Of a stretch of DNA of 64,000 bases, positions 44,682 to 54,355 are shown one piece after another. The notes beneath the pieces were generated by a model. The model had not been told where the DNA came from, did not search any database, and was given only the letters and a program-made list of their open reading frames with translations. The position numbers and the translations under genes are program-made. Each line of letters begins with the position of its first letter. Position 1 is the first letter of the stretch. Source of the stretch: Sphingomonas sp. Y57 (GTDB lineage: Bacteria > Pseudomonadota > Alphaproteobacteria > Sphingomonadales > Sphingomonadaceae); contig NZ_LDES01000038.1 in the NCBI RefSeq assembly GCF_001015195.1, positions 1 to 64,000 on the forward strand. The letters run 5' to 3'.

Positions 44682-47333
44682 ATGGCGCAAACCGCAAAAA
44701 AGGATACGACTCCGTCAGCATCGGCCCCCACCCCGATGATGGCCCAATATCTGGCGCTGAAGGCCGCGGCCGAGGACTGCCTGCTCTTCTACCGGATGGG
44801 CGACTTCTTCGAGCTGTTCTTCGACGACGCGAAGACGGCCTCCGCCTGCCTCGATATCGCGCTGACCGCGCGCGGCGAGCATGACGGGCAGCCGATCCCG
44901 ATGTGCGGCGTGCCCGCCCACGCGGCGGAGGGCTACCTCGCCCGGCTGATCAAGGCCGGCCATCGCGTCGCGATCGCCGAGCAGACGGAGAGCCCGGCCG
45001 AGGCGCGCAAGCGGGCCGGTTCCAAGGCGCTGGTGGGCCGCGCGATCGTCCGCGTCGTCACCGCGGGGACGCTGACGGAGGAAGCGCTGCTCGATTCGCG
45101 CGCGGCCAACTGGCTGGTCGCGGTGGCGGCCACGGGGCAGGGGGCGGACCGCCGCATCGGCATCGCCGCCGCCGACATCTCGACCGGGCGGTTCGAGATC
45201 GCCGGGCTGATCCCCTCGGCGCTCGACGCCGAGCTCGCCCGCCTCGACGCTGCCGAGATCGTCGTGCCTGAGGATTTCGAGGAGCCGCCCATCGCTGCGG
45301 TTGCCTGGCCGCGCGAACATTTCGATTCGGTGCGTGGCGAGGAGCGGCTGAAGCGGCTGCTCGGCGTCGCGACGCTCGACGGCTTCGGCGCCTTCACCCG
45401 CGCCGAACTGGCTGCGGCAGGCGCGCTGATCGCCTATCTCGAACGCGCCGGCCAGGGCAGCCTGCCCTTCCTGCAGCCGCCCCGCCGCCGCGTCGTCGCC
45501 GATCATATGATGATCGACGCGGCGACCCGCGAGAGCCTGGAGATCACGCTGAGCCAGGCCGGCACCCGCAAGGGCAGCCTGCTCGATGCGGTCGATCGCA
45601 CCGTCACCGGCGCGGGCGCGCGGCTGCTCGGCGCCGATCTCTCGGCGCCGCTGACCGACGTCGCCGCGATCGAGGCGCGGCTCGACCTGGTCGCGCTGTT
45701 CGAGGGCGACGCCGCCCTGCGCGACCGGCTGCGTTCCGCCCTTCGGGCGCTGCCGGACATCGGCCGCGCGCTCGGCCGGCTCGTCGCGCGGCGCGGCAGC
45801 CCGCGTGATCTCGGCCAGCTTCGCGACGGGCTCGATCAGGCGCGGCTGCTCCATGAGCTGCTCGGCCGTGCCGAGCCCATGCCGGGGCTGCTCGCCGGAC
45901 TATCGCCCCAGCTCGTCGGCCATGACGGTCTCATCGAGCTGCTTCGCCGCGCGCTGGTCGCGACTCCGCCGATCGACGCGGCGCAGGGCGGCTATATCGC
46001 GGAGGGCTATGATCCCGCGCTGGACGCGCTGCGCGGGCAGGGGGGCGAGGGGCGCAGGGCGATCGCCGCGCTGGAGGCGCGCTACCGCGCCGAAACGGGC
46101 ATTCCGTCGCTCAAGATCAAGCATAACGGCGTGCTCGGCTATCATATCGAAGTGCAGGCCAAGCATGCCGATCCGCTGATGACGGCGGATTCGGGCTTCA
46201 CCCACCGCCAGACGCTGGCCGGCGTGGTGCGTTTCAACGCGCCCGACCTGCATGAACAGGCGATGCGGGTCGGCCAGTCGGGCGAGCATGCGCTGGCGGC
46301 CGAGGCGGCGCACCTGGAAGAGCTGATGGCCGCCACGCTCGGCCGCACCCCCGAGATCGCCGCCACCGCCGATGCGCTCGCCCGGCTGGATGTTGCCGCC
46401 GCGCTTGCCGAGCGCGCCGCCGAGGGCGGGTGGACCCGTCCGCATTTCGAGCCCCATAGCTGCTTCGACGTGACCGGCGGCCGCCATCCCGTGGTCGAGG
46501 CGGCGGTGGCGGCACAGGGCGCGCGCTTCGTCGCCAACGACTGCCGGCTGTCGGAACAGGAGCGGCTGTGGCTGGTCACCGGCCCGAACATGGGCGGCAA
46601 ATCGACCTTCCTGCGCCAGAATGCGGCGATCGCGATCCTGGCCCAGGCGGGCAGCCCGGTGCCGGCGACCGCCGCCCGGCTGGGTATCGTCGACCGGCTG
46701 TTCAGCCGGGTCGGCGCTTCGGACAACCTCGCGCGCGGGCGATCGACCTTCATGGTCGAGATGGTCGAGACCGCGGCGATCCTGGCGCAGGCGACCGAAC
46801 GCAGCTTCGTCATCCTCGACGAGGTCGGGCGGGGCACCTCCACCTATGACGGCCTCGCCATCGCCTGGGCGGTGGTCGAGGCGGTGCATGACATCAACCG
46901 CTGCCGCTGCCTGTTCGCGACCCACTATCACGAGCTGACCCGGCTCGCCGAGCGGCTCGACGCGCTGTCGCTCCACCATGTCCGCGCGCGCGAGTGGAAG
47001 GGGGAGCTGGTGCTGCTGCACGAGCTGGCCGACGGCCCGGCCGACCGCAGCTACGGCATCGCCGTCGCCAAGCTGGCGGGACTGTCCCCGCCGGTGCTGG
47101 CCCGCGCCCGCGACGTGCTCAAGAAGCTCGAGGCCGGGCGCGCCGCGACGGGCGGACTGGCCGCTGGCCTGGACGACCTGCCGCTGTTCGCCGCGGCCGC
47201 GCAAATCGAGGAGGCCGCACCCGATCCGCTGCGTCACGAGATCGAGACGATCGACGTCGACTCACTCTCGCCCCGCGAGGCACTCGATATCCTCTACAGG
47301 CTCAAGGCCCTGGCGCGCGAGGCGGCCGAATAG
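44682..47333 (+). CDS. mutS: DNA mismatch repair protein MutS
   Basis: Recognises base mismatches and recruits MutL. The 883-aa protein has the mismatch-reading F-x-E at F42-F43-E44 in [11 protein letters not shown], and an ATPase with Walker [10 protein letters not shown] (residues about 634-642). Walker B and the signature [18 protein letters not shown], then FATHYHELT, follow. The final part with [12 protein letters not shown] matches the dimer/tetramer region. The start at 44682 (MAQTAKKD) is the natural one; the frame is open long before it but on the antisense of maeB. In many alphaproteobacteria mutS neighbours glnD; here four to five genes separate them. Confidence 0.97.
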   Translation: MAQTAKKDTTPSASAPTPMMAQYLALKAAAEDCLLFYRMGDFFELFFDDAKTASACLDIALTARGEHDGQPIPMCGVPAHAAEGYLARLIKAGHRVAIAEQTESPAEARKRAGSKALVGRAIVRVVTAGTLTEEALLDSRAANWLVAVAATGQGADRRIGIAAADISTGRFEIAGLIPSALDAELARLDAAEIVVPEDFEEPPIAAVAWPREHFDSVRGEERLKRLLGVATLDGFGAFTRAELAAAGALIAYLERAGQGSLPFLQPPRRRVVADHMMIDAATRESLEITLSQAGTRKGSLLDAVDRTVTGAGARLLGADLSAPLTDVAAIEARLDLVALFEGDAALRDRLRSALRALPDIGRALGRLVARRGSPRDLGQLRDGLDQARLLHELLGRAEPMPGLLAGLSPQLVGHDGLIELLRRALVATPPIDAAQGGYIAEGYDPALDALRGQGGEGRRAIAALEARYRAETGIPSLKIKHNGVLGYHIEVQAKHADPLMTADSGFTHRQTLAGVVRFNAPDLHEQAMRVGQSGEHALAAEAAHLEELMAATLGRTPEIAATADALARLDVAAALAERAAEGGWTRPHFEPHSCFDVTGGRHPVVEAAVAAQGARFVANDCRLSEQERLWLVTGPNMGGKSTFLRQNAAIAILAQAGSPVPATAARLGIVDRLFSRVGASDNLARGRSTFMVEMVETAAILAQATERSFVILDEVGRGTSTYDGLAIAWAVVEAVHDINRCRCLFATHYHELTRLAERLDALSLHHVRAREWKGELVLLHELADGPADRSYGIAVAKLAGLSPPVLARARDVLKKLEAGRAATGGLAAGLDDLPLFAAAAQIEEAAPDPLRHEIETIDVDSLSPREALDILYRLKALAREAAE

Positions 47334-47445
47334 GGCCCGGCCTCGCCGCGTCGCTCGTCCAGCGGCGCCGTTGGTTGGTCGAAGCACGCTTGTTCCCGGG
47401 CCGGGTGGAACCAAGGGTCGTCCTGCTTTTTTCGGGAGGATCACC

Positions 47446-48027
47446 ATGACCAGGCAGATTCGCCTTTGCGCCGGGGCGGCGATCGGCGCGCTTTTCGCCG
47501 GGGGTACCGTCGCGGCGATCGCAGCGGCGCCGACCGCGCCCTATACCGCCCCTGTTCCGGCGGTGCCCGAGGCGCCGCGGCCGCCCGCGCCCGCGGTGGC
47601 GGCCATCCCGCCGGTGCCCCCGGTCCCGCCGCTGCCGCCGGGCGAGGGCACTGTCATCCGCCATGGCCGGCTGAGCGACGCCGAGCGTGCCGAGATACGC
47701 GCCGCCGCCGAGGAAGCGCGCGCCGCCGCACGCGAGGCGGCCCAAGCCCATCGCGAGGCGATGCGCGAAGCGGAGGAAGCACGGCGCGAGGCCGCTCAGG
47801 CCCGCCAGGAGGCCCTCGCCGATGCCGCCGAAGCCCGTCGCTCCGCCCTCGAATCGGCGAGGGCGATCCGCAGCGGCGAGCTTCGCACGGCGCTGGTCAG
47901 CGCGCGCGCCTCGGTCGCTGGCGCGCGCGGCATGCACGAAGCCGATCGGCGGACGGCGCTGGACAGCATCGACCGGGCGCTGTCGAACCTCGACCGCGAC
48001 TGGAGCCGGGGGCCGACACTGCAATGA
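47446..48027 (+). CDS. Exported Pro/Ala-rich coiled-coil protein
   Basis: The 193-aa protein has a signal peptide (MTRQIRLCAGAAIGALFAGG, cleavage near AIAAA), a Pro-rich linker (VPAVPEAPRPPAPAVAAIPP and more), then a highly charged Ala-rich helix of about 80 aa (EARAAAREAAQAHREAMREA and EARREAAQARQEALADAAEA) with coiled-coil heptad character, and a short C-terminal segment. I know no family for it. The composition suggests an extended periplasmic or envelope protein. The ATG at 47446 has GGGAGGATCACC upstream. Convergent with the thioesterase gene and not part of the mutS transcript by necessity. Confidence 0.72.
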   Translation: MTRQIRLCAGAAIGALFAGGTVAAIAAAPTAPYTAPVPAVPEAPRPPAPAVAAIPPVPPVPPLPPGEGTVIRHGRLSDAERAEIRAAAEEARAAAREAAQAHREAMREAEEARREAAQARQEALADAAEARRSALESARAIRSGELRTALVSARASVAGARGMHEADRRTALDSIDRALSNLDRDWSRGPTLQ

Positions 48028-48037
48028 CCGGGAACGG

Positions 48038-48469
48038 TCAGGGCAGCGCGTAGCCCACGGTCGACTGGGCGACGAGCCGGTCCTCGCTGTCCTGCCACAG
48101 CCGCACGTCGATCGTCGCGAGCCGCCGACCGAGCCTCAGCAGCCGCGCGTCGGCGATCACCGGCGCGACCGCGCAAGCGCGCAGGAATGCCATGTTGAGG
48201 CTGTGGGTCACCGCCATGGCGACAGGCCCGACATGAGCGAGAACCGCCGCCCAGGCGGCGACGTCGACCAGCCCCATCAGCACCGGGCCGGAGACGATAC
48301 CGCCGGGCCGGATCATGTCCTCGTCCGGATCGAGCCGCAAGCGCGCATGGCCGGGTGCGAGGGCGACGAGTTGGCCCAATGCGGGGCGGGCCTTGGCCGG
48401 AAAGGAATGGTCGATGAAGGCGGACAGGCCGTCTAGATCGAATTGCAGCGGGGGAAAGGAAGCGGTCAT
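48038..48469 (-). CDS. PaaI-type hotdog thioesterase
   Basis: The 143-aa protein has the hotdog-fold pattern of PaaI/YdiI thioesterases: a central helix region VSGPVLMGLVDVAAWAAVLA followed by AVTHSLNMAFLRAC and ADARLLRLGRRLATIDVRLW. The usual catalytic Asp/Asn-Gly is in the MIRPGGIVSGP to LVDVAAW stretch, here with Asp in the helix. The family cleaves acyl-CoA thioesters; the substrate is unknown. Precedes the MocR gene in the other direction (stop of MocR at 48479, start of this gene at 48469), so the two may be co-transcribed on the minus strand with MocR first. Confidence 0.85.
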   Translation of the reverse strand: MTASFPPLQFDLDGLSAFIDHSFPAKARPALGQLVALAPGHARLRLDPDEDMIRPGGIVSGPVLMGLVDVAAWAAVLAHVGPVAMAVTHSLNMAFLRACAVAPVIADARLLRLGRRLATIDVRLWQDSEDRLVAQSTVGYALP

Positions 48470-48478
48470 GCTCCGCTT

Positions 48479-49840
48479 CTAGCGGGCCGGCGTCACACCG
48501 ACCAGCGCCCGCAGCCCTTCGAAGGCGCGGGCGAGGCGTTCATGGCCGATGGCTCCGCCGATCGAGATGCGCACCGCGCGTTCGGCCGCAGCCGGATCGA
48601 CGGCGAAGCGCTCGCCGGGGACGATCGACAGCCCGAGCGGGCTCAGCCGCGACGCCAGATCGGCAGGCGGGGGAGAGGTCTCCCCCAGCCGCAGCCAGAT
48701 ATGATAGCCCTCGGGGTGAGCGGCATGATCGAGCCCGGCGAGCAGTGGCGCAACCAGCCGCTGACGCGCCACTCCCTCGGCCCGCACCTGCGCGACAAGA
48801 TCCGCGAACACCCCCTCCCGCAGCCAATGGGTGACGAGCGCGGCATTGAGCGGCGGCGCCATGACCGTTGTTTCGGCGATGTCGCCGACCAACCGTCGCG
48901 CCGAATCCGCCGAGGGCGCCCGCACATGCGCGACGCGCAGCACCGGCGAGATGATCTTGGCGACACTCGCGACGTGCCAGCTGCGTTCGGGGGCGAAGGC
49001 CGCAAGCGGGGGCAACGGCCGGGCGGGGAGCTGCCCATAGGCGTCGTCCTCGATCAGCGTCAGCCCGTGGCGCCGGATGATCGCGGCCAGCCACAGCCGC
49101 CGCTCGAGATCGAGCGTCGCGGTCGTCGGATTGTCGTTGGTCGGAACGACATAGACGGCCTTGGCGCCCGCCAGTGCTGCCGCCTGGACGGCATCGGGAT
49201 CGAGCCCCTCGCCATCGCCGGGGATCGCGCGCACCGTGAGGCCGAAGCGGCGGGCGAGCGCGAGCAGTCCGGGATAGGTCGAGCGGCCCGTGCAGATGAC
49301 GTCGCCGGGCGCGAACATCGTGCCGATGATCGCGTGGAGCGCGTTCTGCCCGCCCGCGGTGACGATCGCCTGGTCCTCGGCCGTGGCCATGCCGCGCGCG
49401 GCGAGCGCTCGTGCCGCCTCCTGCCGATCGCGCAGGGCGCCGCCGCTGGGTTGGTACTGGAGCAACGGCGACTGGCCCCCCGCGCGGAGCAGCTTGGCCA
49501 TTCCATCGCGGATCGCCTGGCCGAGCAGCGCGAAGCCGGGCTGCGGCGGCATGATCATCCCCGAATCGGCCGTCAGATCGGCGAGCGGCAGGCCGGCGGC
49601 GTTGCGGACATAGGAACCCAGCCGCCCCGCGCCCTCGATCAGCCCGGCGTCACGAACAAGGCCATAAGCGCGGGTCACGGTGGTCAGGTCGACCCCCAGC
49701 TCGGCCGCCAGCTCGCGCTGCGGCGGAAGCCGCTCGCCCGGGCGCAGCGCCCCGGTCCGCACCGCGTGATCGATCGCGTCGGCGATCGCGAGATATTTGG
49801 GGCCGGGGCGGTCGCCGAGATGATCTAGCCAGCTTTGCAT
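48479..49840 (-). CDS. MocR/GntR-family PLP-dependent transcription regulator
   Basis: The 453-aa protein has a GntR winged helix (residues about 15-80, with AIDHAVRTGALRPGERLPPQ and LAAELGVDLTTVTRAYG) fused to a fold-type-I aminotransferase domain. The latter has YLPSGGALRDRQ-like (QYQPSGGALRDR), NDNPTTATLD, LIEDDAYGQ and the PLP lysine in HVASVAKIISPVL. MocR regulators bind PLP or an amino acid to switch genes for vitamin B6, amino acid or membrane transport. It diverges from the DUF983 gene with 82 nt between; an inverted repeat in that gap may be its operator. The thioesterase gene follows 9 nt after its stop. Confidence 0.92.
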   Translation of the reverse strand: MQSWLDHLGDRPGPKYLAIADAIDHAVRTGALRPGERLPPQRELAAELGVDLTTVTRAYGLVRDAGLIEGAGRLGSYVRNAAGLPLADLTADSGMIMPPQPGFALLGQAIRDGMAKLLRAGGQSPLLQYQPSGGALRDRQEAARALAARGMATAEDQAIVTAGGQNALHAIIGTMFAPGDVICTGRSTYPGLLALARRFGLTVRAIPGDGEGLDPDAVQAAALAGAKAVYVVPTNDNPTTATLDLERRLWLAAIIRRHGLTLIEDDAYGQLPARPLPPLAAFAPERSWHVASVAKIISPVLRVAHVRAPSADSARRLVGDIAETTVMAPPLNAALVTHWLREGVFADLVAQVRAEGVARQRLVAPLLAGLDHAAHPEGYHIWLRLGETSPPPADLASRLSPLGLSIVPGERFAVDPAAAERAVRISIGGAIGHERLARAFEGLRALVGVTPAR

Positions 49841-49858
49841 GGAGGGGACCGATACTTA

Positions 49859-49881
49859 TGTATGGTTGTGCCAGCCATACA
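49859..49881. promoter_or_regulatory. Inverted repeat TGTATGG-N9-CCATACA, candidate MocR operator
   Basis: A perfect 7-bp inverted repeat in the middle of the 82-nt divergent promoter region between the MocR regulator and the DUF983 gene. GntR/MocR proteins typically bind short AT-containing repeats in their own divergent promoters. The ATACC/GGTAT-like half-site recalls the ATACCA element known for GabR. Confidence 0.5.
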
Positions 49882-49922
49882 AACTCCTATCTCGCAGGCA
49901 AGAGATTCGCAGGAGTCGCACC

Positions 49923-50366
49923 ATGGTCGATCAAGCCATCGAGAAGGAATGGCCGAAGCTGGAACCGATCCGGACCGGCCTGCGCGGCCGCTGTCCGCGC
50001 TGCGGGGAGGGTCGGCTGTTCAAGGGGTTCCTCAAGATCGCCGACGGCTGCGACCAGTGCGGGCTCAGCTACGACTTTGCCGATCCCGCCGACGGCCCCG
50101 CCTTTTTCGTGATCTGCTTCGGCTGCGTCCCCGCCGTCACCTTCGCGCTGATGCTGGAGATCTGGACCAGCGCCTCGCTGCTGACCCAGCTCCTCGTCAC
50201 CGGTCCGATGCTGCTCGTCACCTGCGTGCTGCCGCTGCGTCCGCTCAAGGGTTGGCTGGTATGCAGCCAGTTCTTCTTCAAGGCTGGCGAAGGCCAGATC
50301 AGCCGCCCATGGAGCCCCTATGGCGCCGGCGGACCGAAAGTGCAGCCGCCCAAGCGCCGCTGGTAA
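49923..50366 (+). CDS. DUF983 zinc-ribbon membrane protein
   Basis: The 147-aa protein has an N-terminal zinc ribbon with C24/C27 (RCPRCGEG) and C43/C46 (CDQCGLSY), then two hydrophobic helices (about 57-77, PAFFVICFGCVPAVTFAL; and 83-105, LLTQLLVTGPMLLVTCVLPL). DUF983 proteins are small membrane proteins of unknown function, common in alphaproteobacteria. I chose the ATG at 49923, which has AGGAG 8 nt upstream. It precedes glnD by about 56 nt and may share its transcript; its promoter overlaps the candidate MocR operator. Confidence 0.88.
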   Translation: MVDQAIEKEWPKLEPIRTGLRGRCPRCGEGRLFKGFLKIADGCDQCGLSYDFADPADGPAFFVICFGCVPAVTFALMLEIWTSASLLTQLLVTGPMLLVTCVLPLRPLKGWLVCSQFFFKAGEGQISRPWSPYGAGGPKVQPPKRRW

Positions 50367-50422
50367 CGGCGACGCGCCACGCGGTGCTTCCCCCCCGGCC
50401 CATCACGCCTTATGTGGCGGAT

Positions 50423-53185
50423 ATGGCCACCAAGTTCGACCTGCTGCCGCAGCGGCGTGCGATCATCGATCGGCGCGCGGTCGCCGACACTCTGGCCGAA
50501 CTGCTGCCCGGCAGCAGCGACGCCGCGGCGTTGCGCGCCGGCGCGACCGCGACCCTCAAGGCCGCGCTCGACACCGGCCGGACCGAGGTCGCCCGCCGCC
50601 TCGCTGAGCAGCCGACCCGCGGGTCCGAGACAGCGGCGGCCTATGCCTTCCTGACCGACCAGATATTGCGCCTGATCTTCGACTTCACGGTCGAGCGGCT
50701 CTACCCGATCAACAACCCTTCCGCCGCCGAACGGCTGAGCCTGGTCGCGGTGGGCGGCTACGGACGCGGGGAGATGGCGCTCCATTCGGACGTCGATATC
50801 GCCTTCCTTACCCCTTGGAAGCAAACGAGCTGGTCCGAACAGGTCATCGAATCGATGCTCTATTCGATGTGGGACCTGGGCCTTAAGGTCGGCCATTCGA
50901 GCCGCTCGCTCGACGACATGATCCGGATGGCGAAAGGCGACCTCACTATCCGCACCGCGTTGCTCGAAGGCCGTTTCGTGTGGGGCGATGAGGCGCTGTA
51001 CGACGAAGCCAGCGCGCTGTTCCGCCGAGATGTGCTGACCGGCACCGCCCGCACCTTCGTCACCGAGAAGCTGGCCGAGCGCAACGAGCGCCACAAGCGG
51101 ATGGGCGACAGCCGCTACGTCGTCGAGCCCAACCTGAAGGAGGGCAAGGGGGGCCTGCGCGACCTGCACACGCTCTTCTGGATCGGCAAATATGTCTATC
51201 AGGTGCTGTCGGTGCCGGAACTGGTCGACAAGGGGCTGCTGACCCGCGCCGAGCTGCGCCAGTTCCAGAAGGCCGAGAATTTCCTGTGGGCGGTGCGCTG
51301 CCACCTCCACATCGTTGCGGGCCGGGCCGAGGATCGACTGACCTTCGACGTCCAGCCCGAGATCGCCCGGCGGATGCGCTATGCCGAACGGCCCGGCAAG
51401 TCGGCGGTCGAGCGCTTCATGCAGCATTATTTCCTGATGGCGAAGCGGGTCGGCGACCTCACCGCGATCTTCCTGGCGCATATCGACGAGACCTTCGCCG
51501 CGCGTGGCCGCCGCTTCGGCCTGCCGAGCCTGCGCCGCCGCCCGTCCAAGCTCGACGGCTTCGTGCTCGATCGCGGCCGGCTCGCCATCCCGTCCGACGA
51601 TTTCTTCGCGCAGGATCCGGTGCGGCTGATCCAGATGTTCGCCATCGCCGACCACCACGGGCTGGAAATCCACCCCCTGGCGATGCGCGCGGCGGGGCGC
51701 GACGCAAAGCTGATCGACAATGCGGTGCGCCGCGATCCGCGCGCCAACACCTTCTTCATGGATGTGCTGACCTCGCACAACACGCCCGATACGGTGTTGC
51801 GCTGGATGAACGAAGCGGGGGTGTTCGGCCGCTTCGTTCCCGATTTCGGCCGTGTCGTCGCGCAGATGCAGTTCGACATGTACCATCACTATACGGTCGA
51901 CGAGCACTCGATCCGCGCGATCGGCCTGCTCAGCCAGATCGAGAAAGGCGAGCTCAGGGACGATCATCCGCTTGCATCGAAGATTCTCCCCGGCCTGGTG
52001 CAGCGGCGCGTCCTCTACGTCGCGGTGCTGCTCCACGACATCGCCAAGGGACGTGGGGGGGACCACAGCGTGCTCGGCGCCGAGGTGGCCGAGCGGCTGT
52101 GCCCGCGCTTCGGCCTGAGCCCGGCCGAGACCGAGACGGTCGCCTGGCTGGTCCGCTATCATCTCGTCATGTCGGACACCGCGTTCAAGCGCGACCTGTC
52201 CGACTTCAAGACGATCCTCGACTTCGCCGAGCGGGTGCAGAGCCCCGAGCGGCTCCGCCTGCTGCTCTGCCTGACGATCGTCGACATCCGAGCGGTCGGG
52301 CCCGGCGTCTGGAACGGCTGGAAGCGCCAGCTGCTCGGCGACATCTACGAGGCGGCGGAGGAGGTGCTGCGGCTGGGCCACAAGCAGACCGGCCGGCGCG
52401 AGAGGATCAACGCCAAGCAGGATCAGCTGCGCGACCGGCTCGGCTGGGACGCGGATCGCTTCGCGGGCTACGCCGCACGGCTGCCGGAGGCCTATTGGGT
52501 CGCCGAGAGCGTCGACATCCTCGAACGCAACGCCCGGCTGATCGAGACGGCCGATGTCGAGGGCAAGCCGCTGTCGATCTCCGCTTCACCCGATCCCGAT
52601 CGCGGCGCGACCCTGGTCAGCATCTATGCGGGCGACCATCCCGGCCTGTTCTACCGCATCGCCGGCGCTATCCACCTGGCCGGCGCCAGCGTGATCGACG
52701 CACGCATCCACACCACGCGCGACGGCATGGCGATCGACAACCTGCTGGTGCAGGACCCGTTCGGCCAGCCCTTCGACGGCGATGACCGGATGCGGCGGCT
52801 GAGCATCGCCATCGAGGATGCCCTCGCCAATCGCAGCCGGATGGCCGACAAGCTGCTCGCCAAGCCGCTGGCCCGGCCGCGCGCCGATGCCTTCTCGATC
52901 GAGCCCGCCGCGCTGATCGATAACCGCGCGTCGAACCGCTACACGGTGATCGAGGTCAACGCCCGCGACCGGCCGGCACTGCTCTACGCGCTGGCGCACG
53001 CACTGTTCCAGGCGAAGGTGATGATCCATTCGGCGCATATCGCCACCTATGGCGAGCGCGCGGTCGACGTCTTCTACGTGGCCGACCTGACCGGCGACAA
53101 GATCACCAGCGCCGCCCGGCTCAAGACTCTCGAGCGGCTGGTGCTCGACGCCGCGGCGGGCGCCCCGGCGCGCAAGGCAGCCTAA
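50423..53185 (+). CDS. glnD: Protein-PII uridylyltransferase / uridylyl-removing enzyme
   Basis: Senses glutamine and adds or removes UMP on PII (GlnB/GlnK), setting nitrogen metabolism. The 920-aa protein has the nucleotidyltransferase motif GGYGRGEMALHSDVDIAFL (from about 111; the D-x-D is the metal site) and an HD hydrolase domain with LHDIAKGRGGDHSVLG (from about 537). Two C-terminal ACT domains follow (from about 728 and 840). The start is not certain: I chose the ATG at 50423 (MATKFDLLPQRR). An in-frame ATG at 50309 would add 38 residues and overlap the DUF983 gene, and a GTG lies at 50414. PII genes are not in the window. Confidence 0.95.
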   Translation: MATKFDLLPQRRAIIDRRAVADTLAELLPGSSDAAALRAGATATLKAALDTGRTEVARRLAEQPTRGSETAAAYAFLTDQILRLIFDFTVERLYPINNPSAAERLSLVAVGGYGRGEMALHSDVDIAFLTPWKQTSWSEQVIESMLYSMWDLGLKVGHSSRSLDDMIRMAKGDLTIRTALLEGRFVWGDEALYDEASALFRRDVLTGTARTFVTEKLAERNERHKRMGDSRYVVEPNLKEGKGGLRDLHTLFWIGKYVYQVLSVPELVDKGLLTRAELRQFQKAENFLWAVRCHLHIVAGRAEDRLTFDVQPEIARRMRYAERPGKSAVERFMQHYFLMAKRVGDLTAIFLAHIDETFAARGRRFGLPSLRRRPSKLDGFVLDRGRLAIPSDDFFAQDPVRLIQMFAIADHHGLEIHPLAMRAAGRDAKLIDNAVRRDPRANTFFMDVLTSHNTPDTVLRWMNEAGVFGRFVPDFGRVVAQMQFDMYHHYTVDEHSIRAIGLLSQIEKGELRDDHPLASKILPGLVQRRVLYVAVLLHDIAKGRGGDHSVLGAEVAERLCPRFGLSPAETETVAWLVRYHLVMSDTAFKRDLSDFKTILDFAERVQSPERLRLLLCLTIVDIRAVGPGVWNGWKRQLLGDIYEAAEEVLRLGHKQTGRRERINAKQDQLRDRLGWDADRFAGYAARLPEAYWVAESVDILERNARLIETADVEGKPLSISASPDPDRGATLVSIYAGDHPGLFYRIAGAIHLAGASVIDARIHTTRDGMAIDNLLVQDPFGQPFDGDDRMRRLSIAIEDALANRSRMADKLLAKPLARPRADAFSIEPAALIDNRASNRYTVIEVNARDRPALLYALAHALFQAKVMIHSAHIATYGERAVDVFYVADLTGDKITSAARLKTLERLVLDAAAGAPARKAA

Positions 53186-53193
53186 AGCGGGCA

Positions 53194-53709
53194 TCAGCCA
53201 GGCCCGACCCCGCGACGCATGAGGTAGGTGCCGGGGCCGTAGGGCGACGGCCCCTCGCGATCGACATAGGCGAAGCCCTGGGCCGCCCAGAAACCGTCTG
53301 CACCGCTGACCGCGGTCAAGGTGACGTCGGCGAAGCCTTCCGCCCCGGCCTGGCGCAGGACCAGCACCAGCGCGGCGCGCCCCGCCCCCGTGCCTCGCGC
53401 CGAAGGCAGCAGCGCGAGATCGTGGAGATAATAGCCGTCGGCGTCGGGGGGGATCGCACCGAGCAGCCGGCCGAGCTTCGGCGGATCGTCACGCCGCCAG
53501 GGATGGCTGATCAGATAGCCGTCGATCGCGCCGCCGTCGTCGCGCGCCAATATGTGGCACCCGGCGGGATAGAGCGCCAGCCGCTCGACATAGATGGCGG
53601 GCCGTTCGGTATAGGCCGCGCCGTGGACGGCATCGGAGATCGCCGCTACCGCCGGCAGGTCGCCCGCATGCATCGGCCGCCAGCGGCCCGGCATCGCCTC
53701 GCCCGTCAC
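53194..53709 (-). CDS. GNAT-family N-acetyltransferase
   Basis: The 171-aa protein has the GNAT acetyl-CoA-binding core: LHDLALLPSARGTGAGRAAL, where R-x-x-G-x-G/A is the pyrophosphate loop, followed by the VTLTAVSGADGFWAAQGF beta-helix. The ligand is unknown; GNATs acetylate amino groups of small molecules or proteins. The ATG at 53709 overlaps the stop of the upstream VOC gene by ATGA; a second ATG five codons in is an alternative. Co-transcribed with that VOC gene. Confidence 0.88.
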   Translation of the reverse strand: MTGEAMPGRWRPMHAGDLPAVAAISDAVHGAAYTERPAIYVERLALYPAGCHILARDDGGAIDGYLISHPWRRDDPPKLGRLLGAIPPDADGYYLHDLALLPSARGTGAGRAALVLVLRQAGAEGFADVTLTAVSGADGFWAAQGFAYVDREGPSPYGPGTYLMRRGVGPG

Positions 53710-54128
53710 AGCCCGAAGCTCACCCGCCCCTCGTCGTCGATCGTGAAGCCGGGATTCCAGGCGATCTCCCAGGCATGTTCGTCAGGATCGGCGACATAGC
53801 CGCGAAAGCCGCCATGCGGCGGCGCGTCGGCCGCGCGCAGCAGGGTGCCGCCGGCGGCCACCAGCCGCTCCATCAGCGGCGCGACCAGCTCGCGCGCGGC
53901 GACGTTGTGCGCGAGCGCGAAGGCACCGCGCTGTTCCAGTCCGGCCCGGTTCATGTCCTCCTCCAGCGCAGCCTTGTGGAAGGTGCCGAGCACCAGCCCG
54001 TTCATCTGGTAGAAGATGATCTGCTCATTCTCGAACACCGGCGTCCAGCCGAAGCCGTCGCCGTAGAAGCGCCGCGACCGGGCGAGGTCGGTCGTGCCGA
54101 GGGTGATCACCGAAACCTGCTGCTTCAT
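53706..54128 (-). CDS. VOC (glyoxalase-like) protein
   Basis: The 140-aa protein has the VOC pattern: VSVITLGTTDLARSRRFYGD, GFGWTPVFENEQIIFYQMNG, the duplicated second half, and the C-terminal metal-ligand element YVADPDEHAWEIAWNPG with its Glu. It resembles the bleomycin-resistance/YcgG-like group; the substrate is unknown. Two ATGs (54134 and 54128) are in frame. I chose 54128 because the AAAGG sits 8 nt before it but only 2 nt before the other. Its stop overlaps the GNAT gene start. Confidence 0.85.
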   Translation of the reverse strand: MKQQVSVITLGTTDLARSRRFYGDGFGWTPVFENEQIIFYQMNGLVLGTFHKAALEEDMNRAGLEQRGAFALAHNVAARELVAPLMERLVAAGGTLLRAADAPPHGGFRGYVADPDEHAWEIAWNPGFTIDDEGRVSFGL

Positions 54129-54298
54129 GTCCATAACCTTTCGTCGACCGGCGCGGGATGCGCCGGTTCCAAGGCCATGGGGCTCGCGGCCGGAAAGCCG
54201 CTCCGGCGACGGCCAGGACCCGCGAGGAGCGGGGGCCGGGCCAACCGCTCCGGCCTTTCCTTTTCTGACCCCCGCAGGATAGCGGGCGACGGCGGAAG

Positions 54299-54334
54299 AA
54301 AAAAGGGCCCGCCCGGATCGCTCCGGACGGGCCC
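54299..54334 (-). terminator. Intrinsic terminator of hppA
   Basis: Two 13-nt arms with one mismatch (GGGCCCGCCCGGA/TCCGGACGGGCCC, loop TCGC). Read on the minus strand it is followed by six T, located 22 nt beyond the hppA stop. Confidence 0.85.
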
Positions 54335-54355
54335 AGTCATTTGCCGTGGACTATC

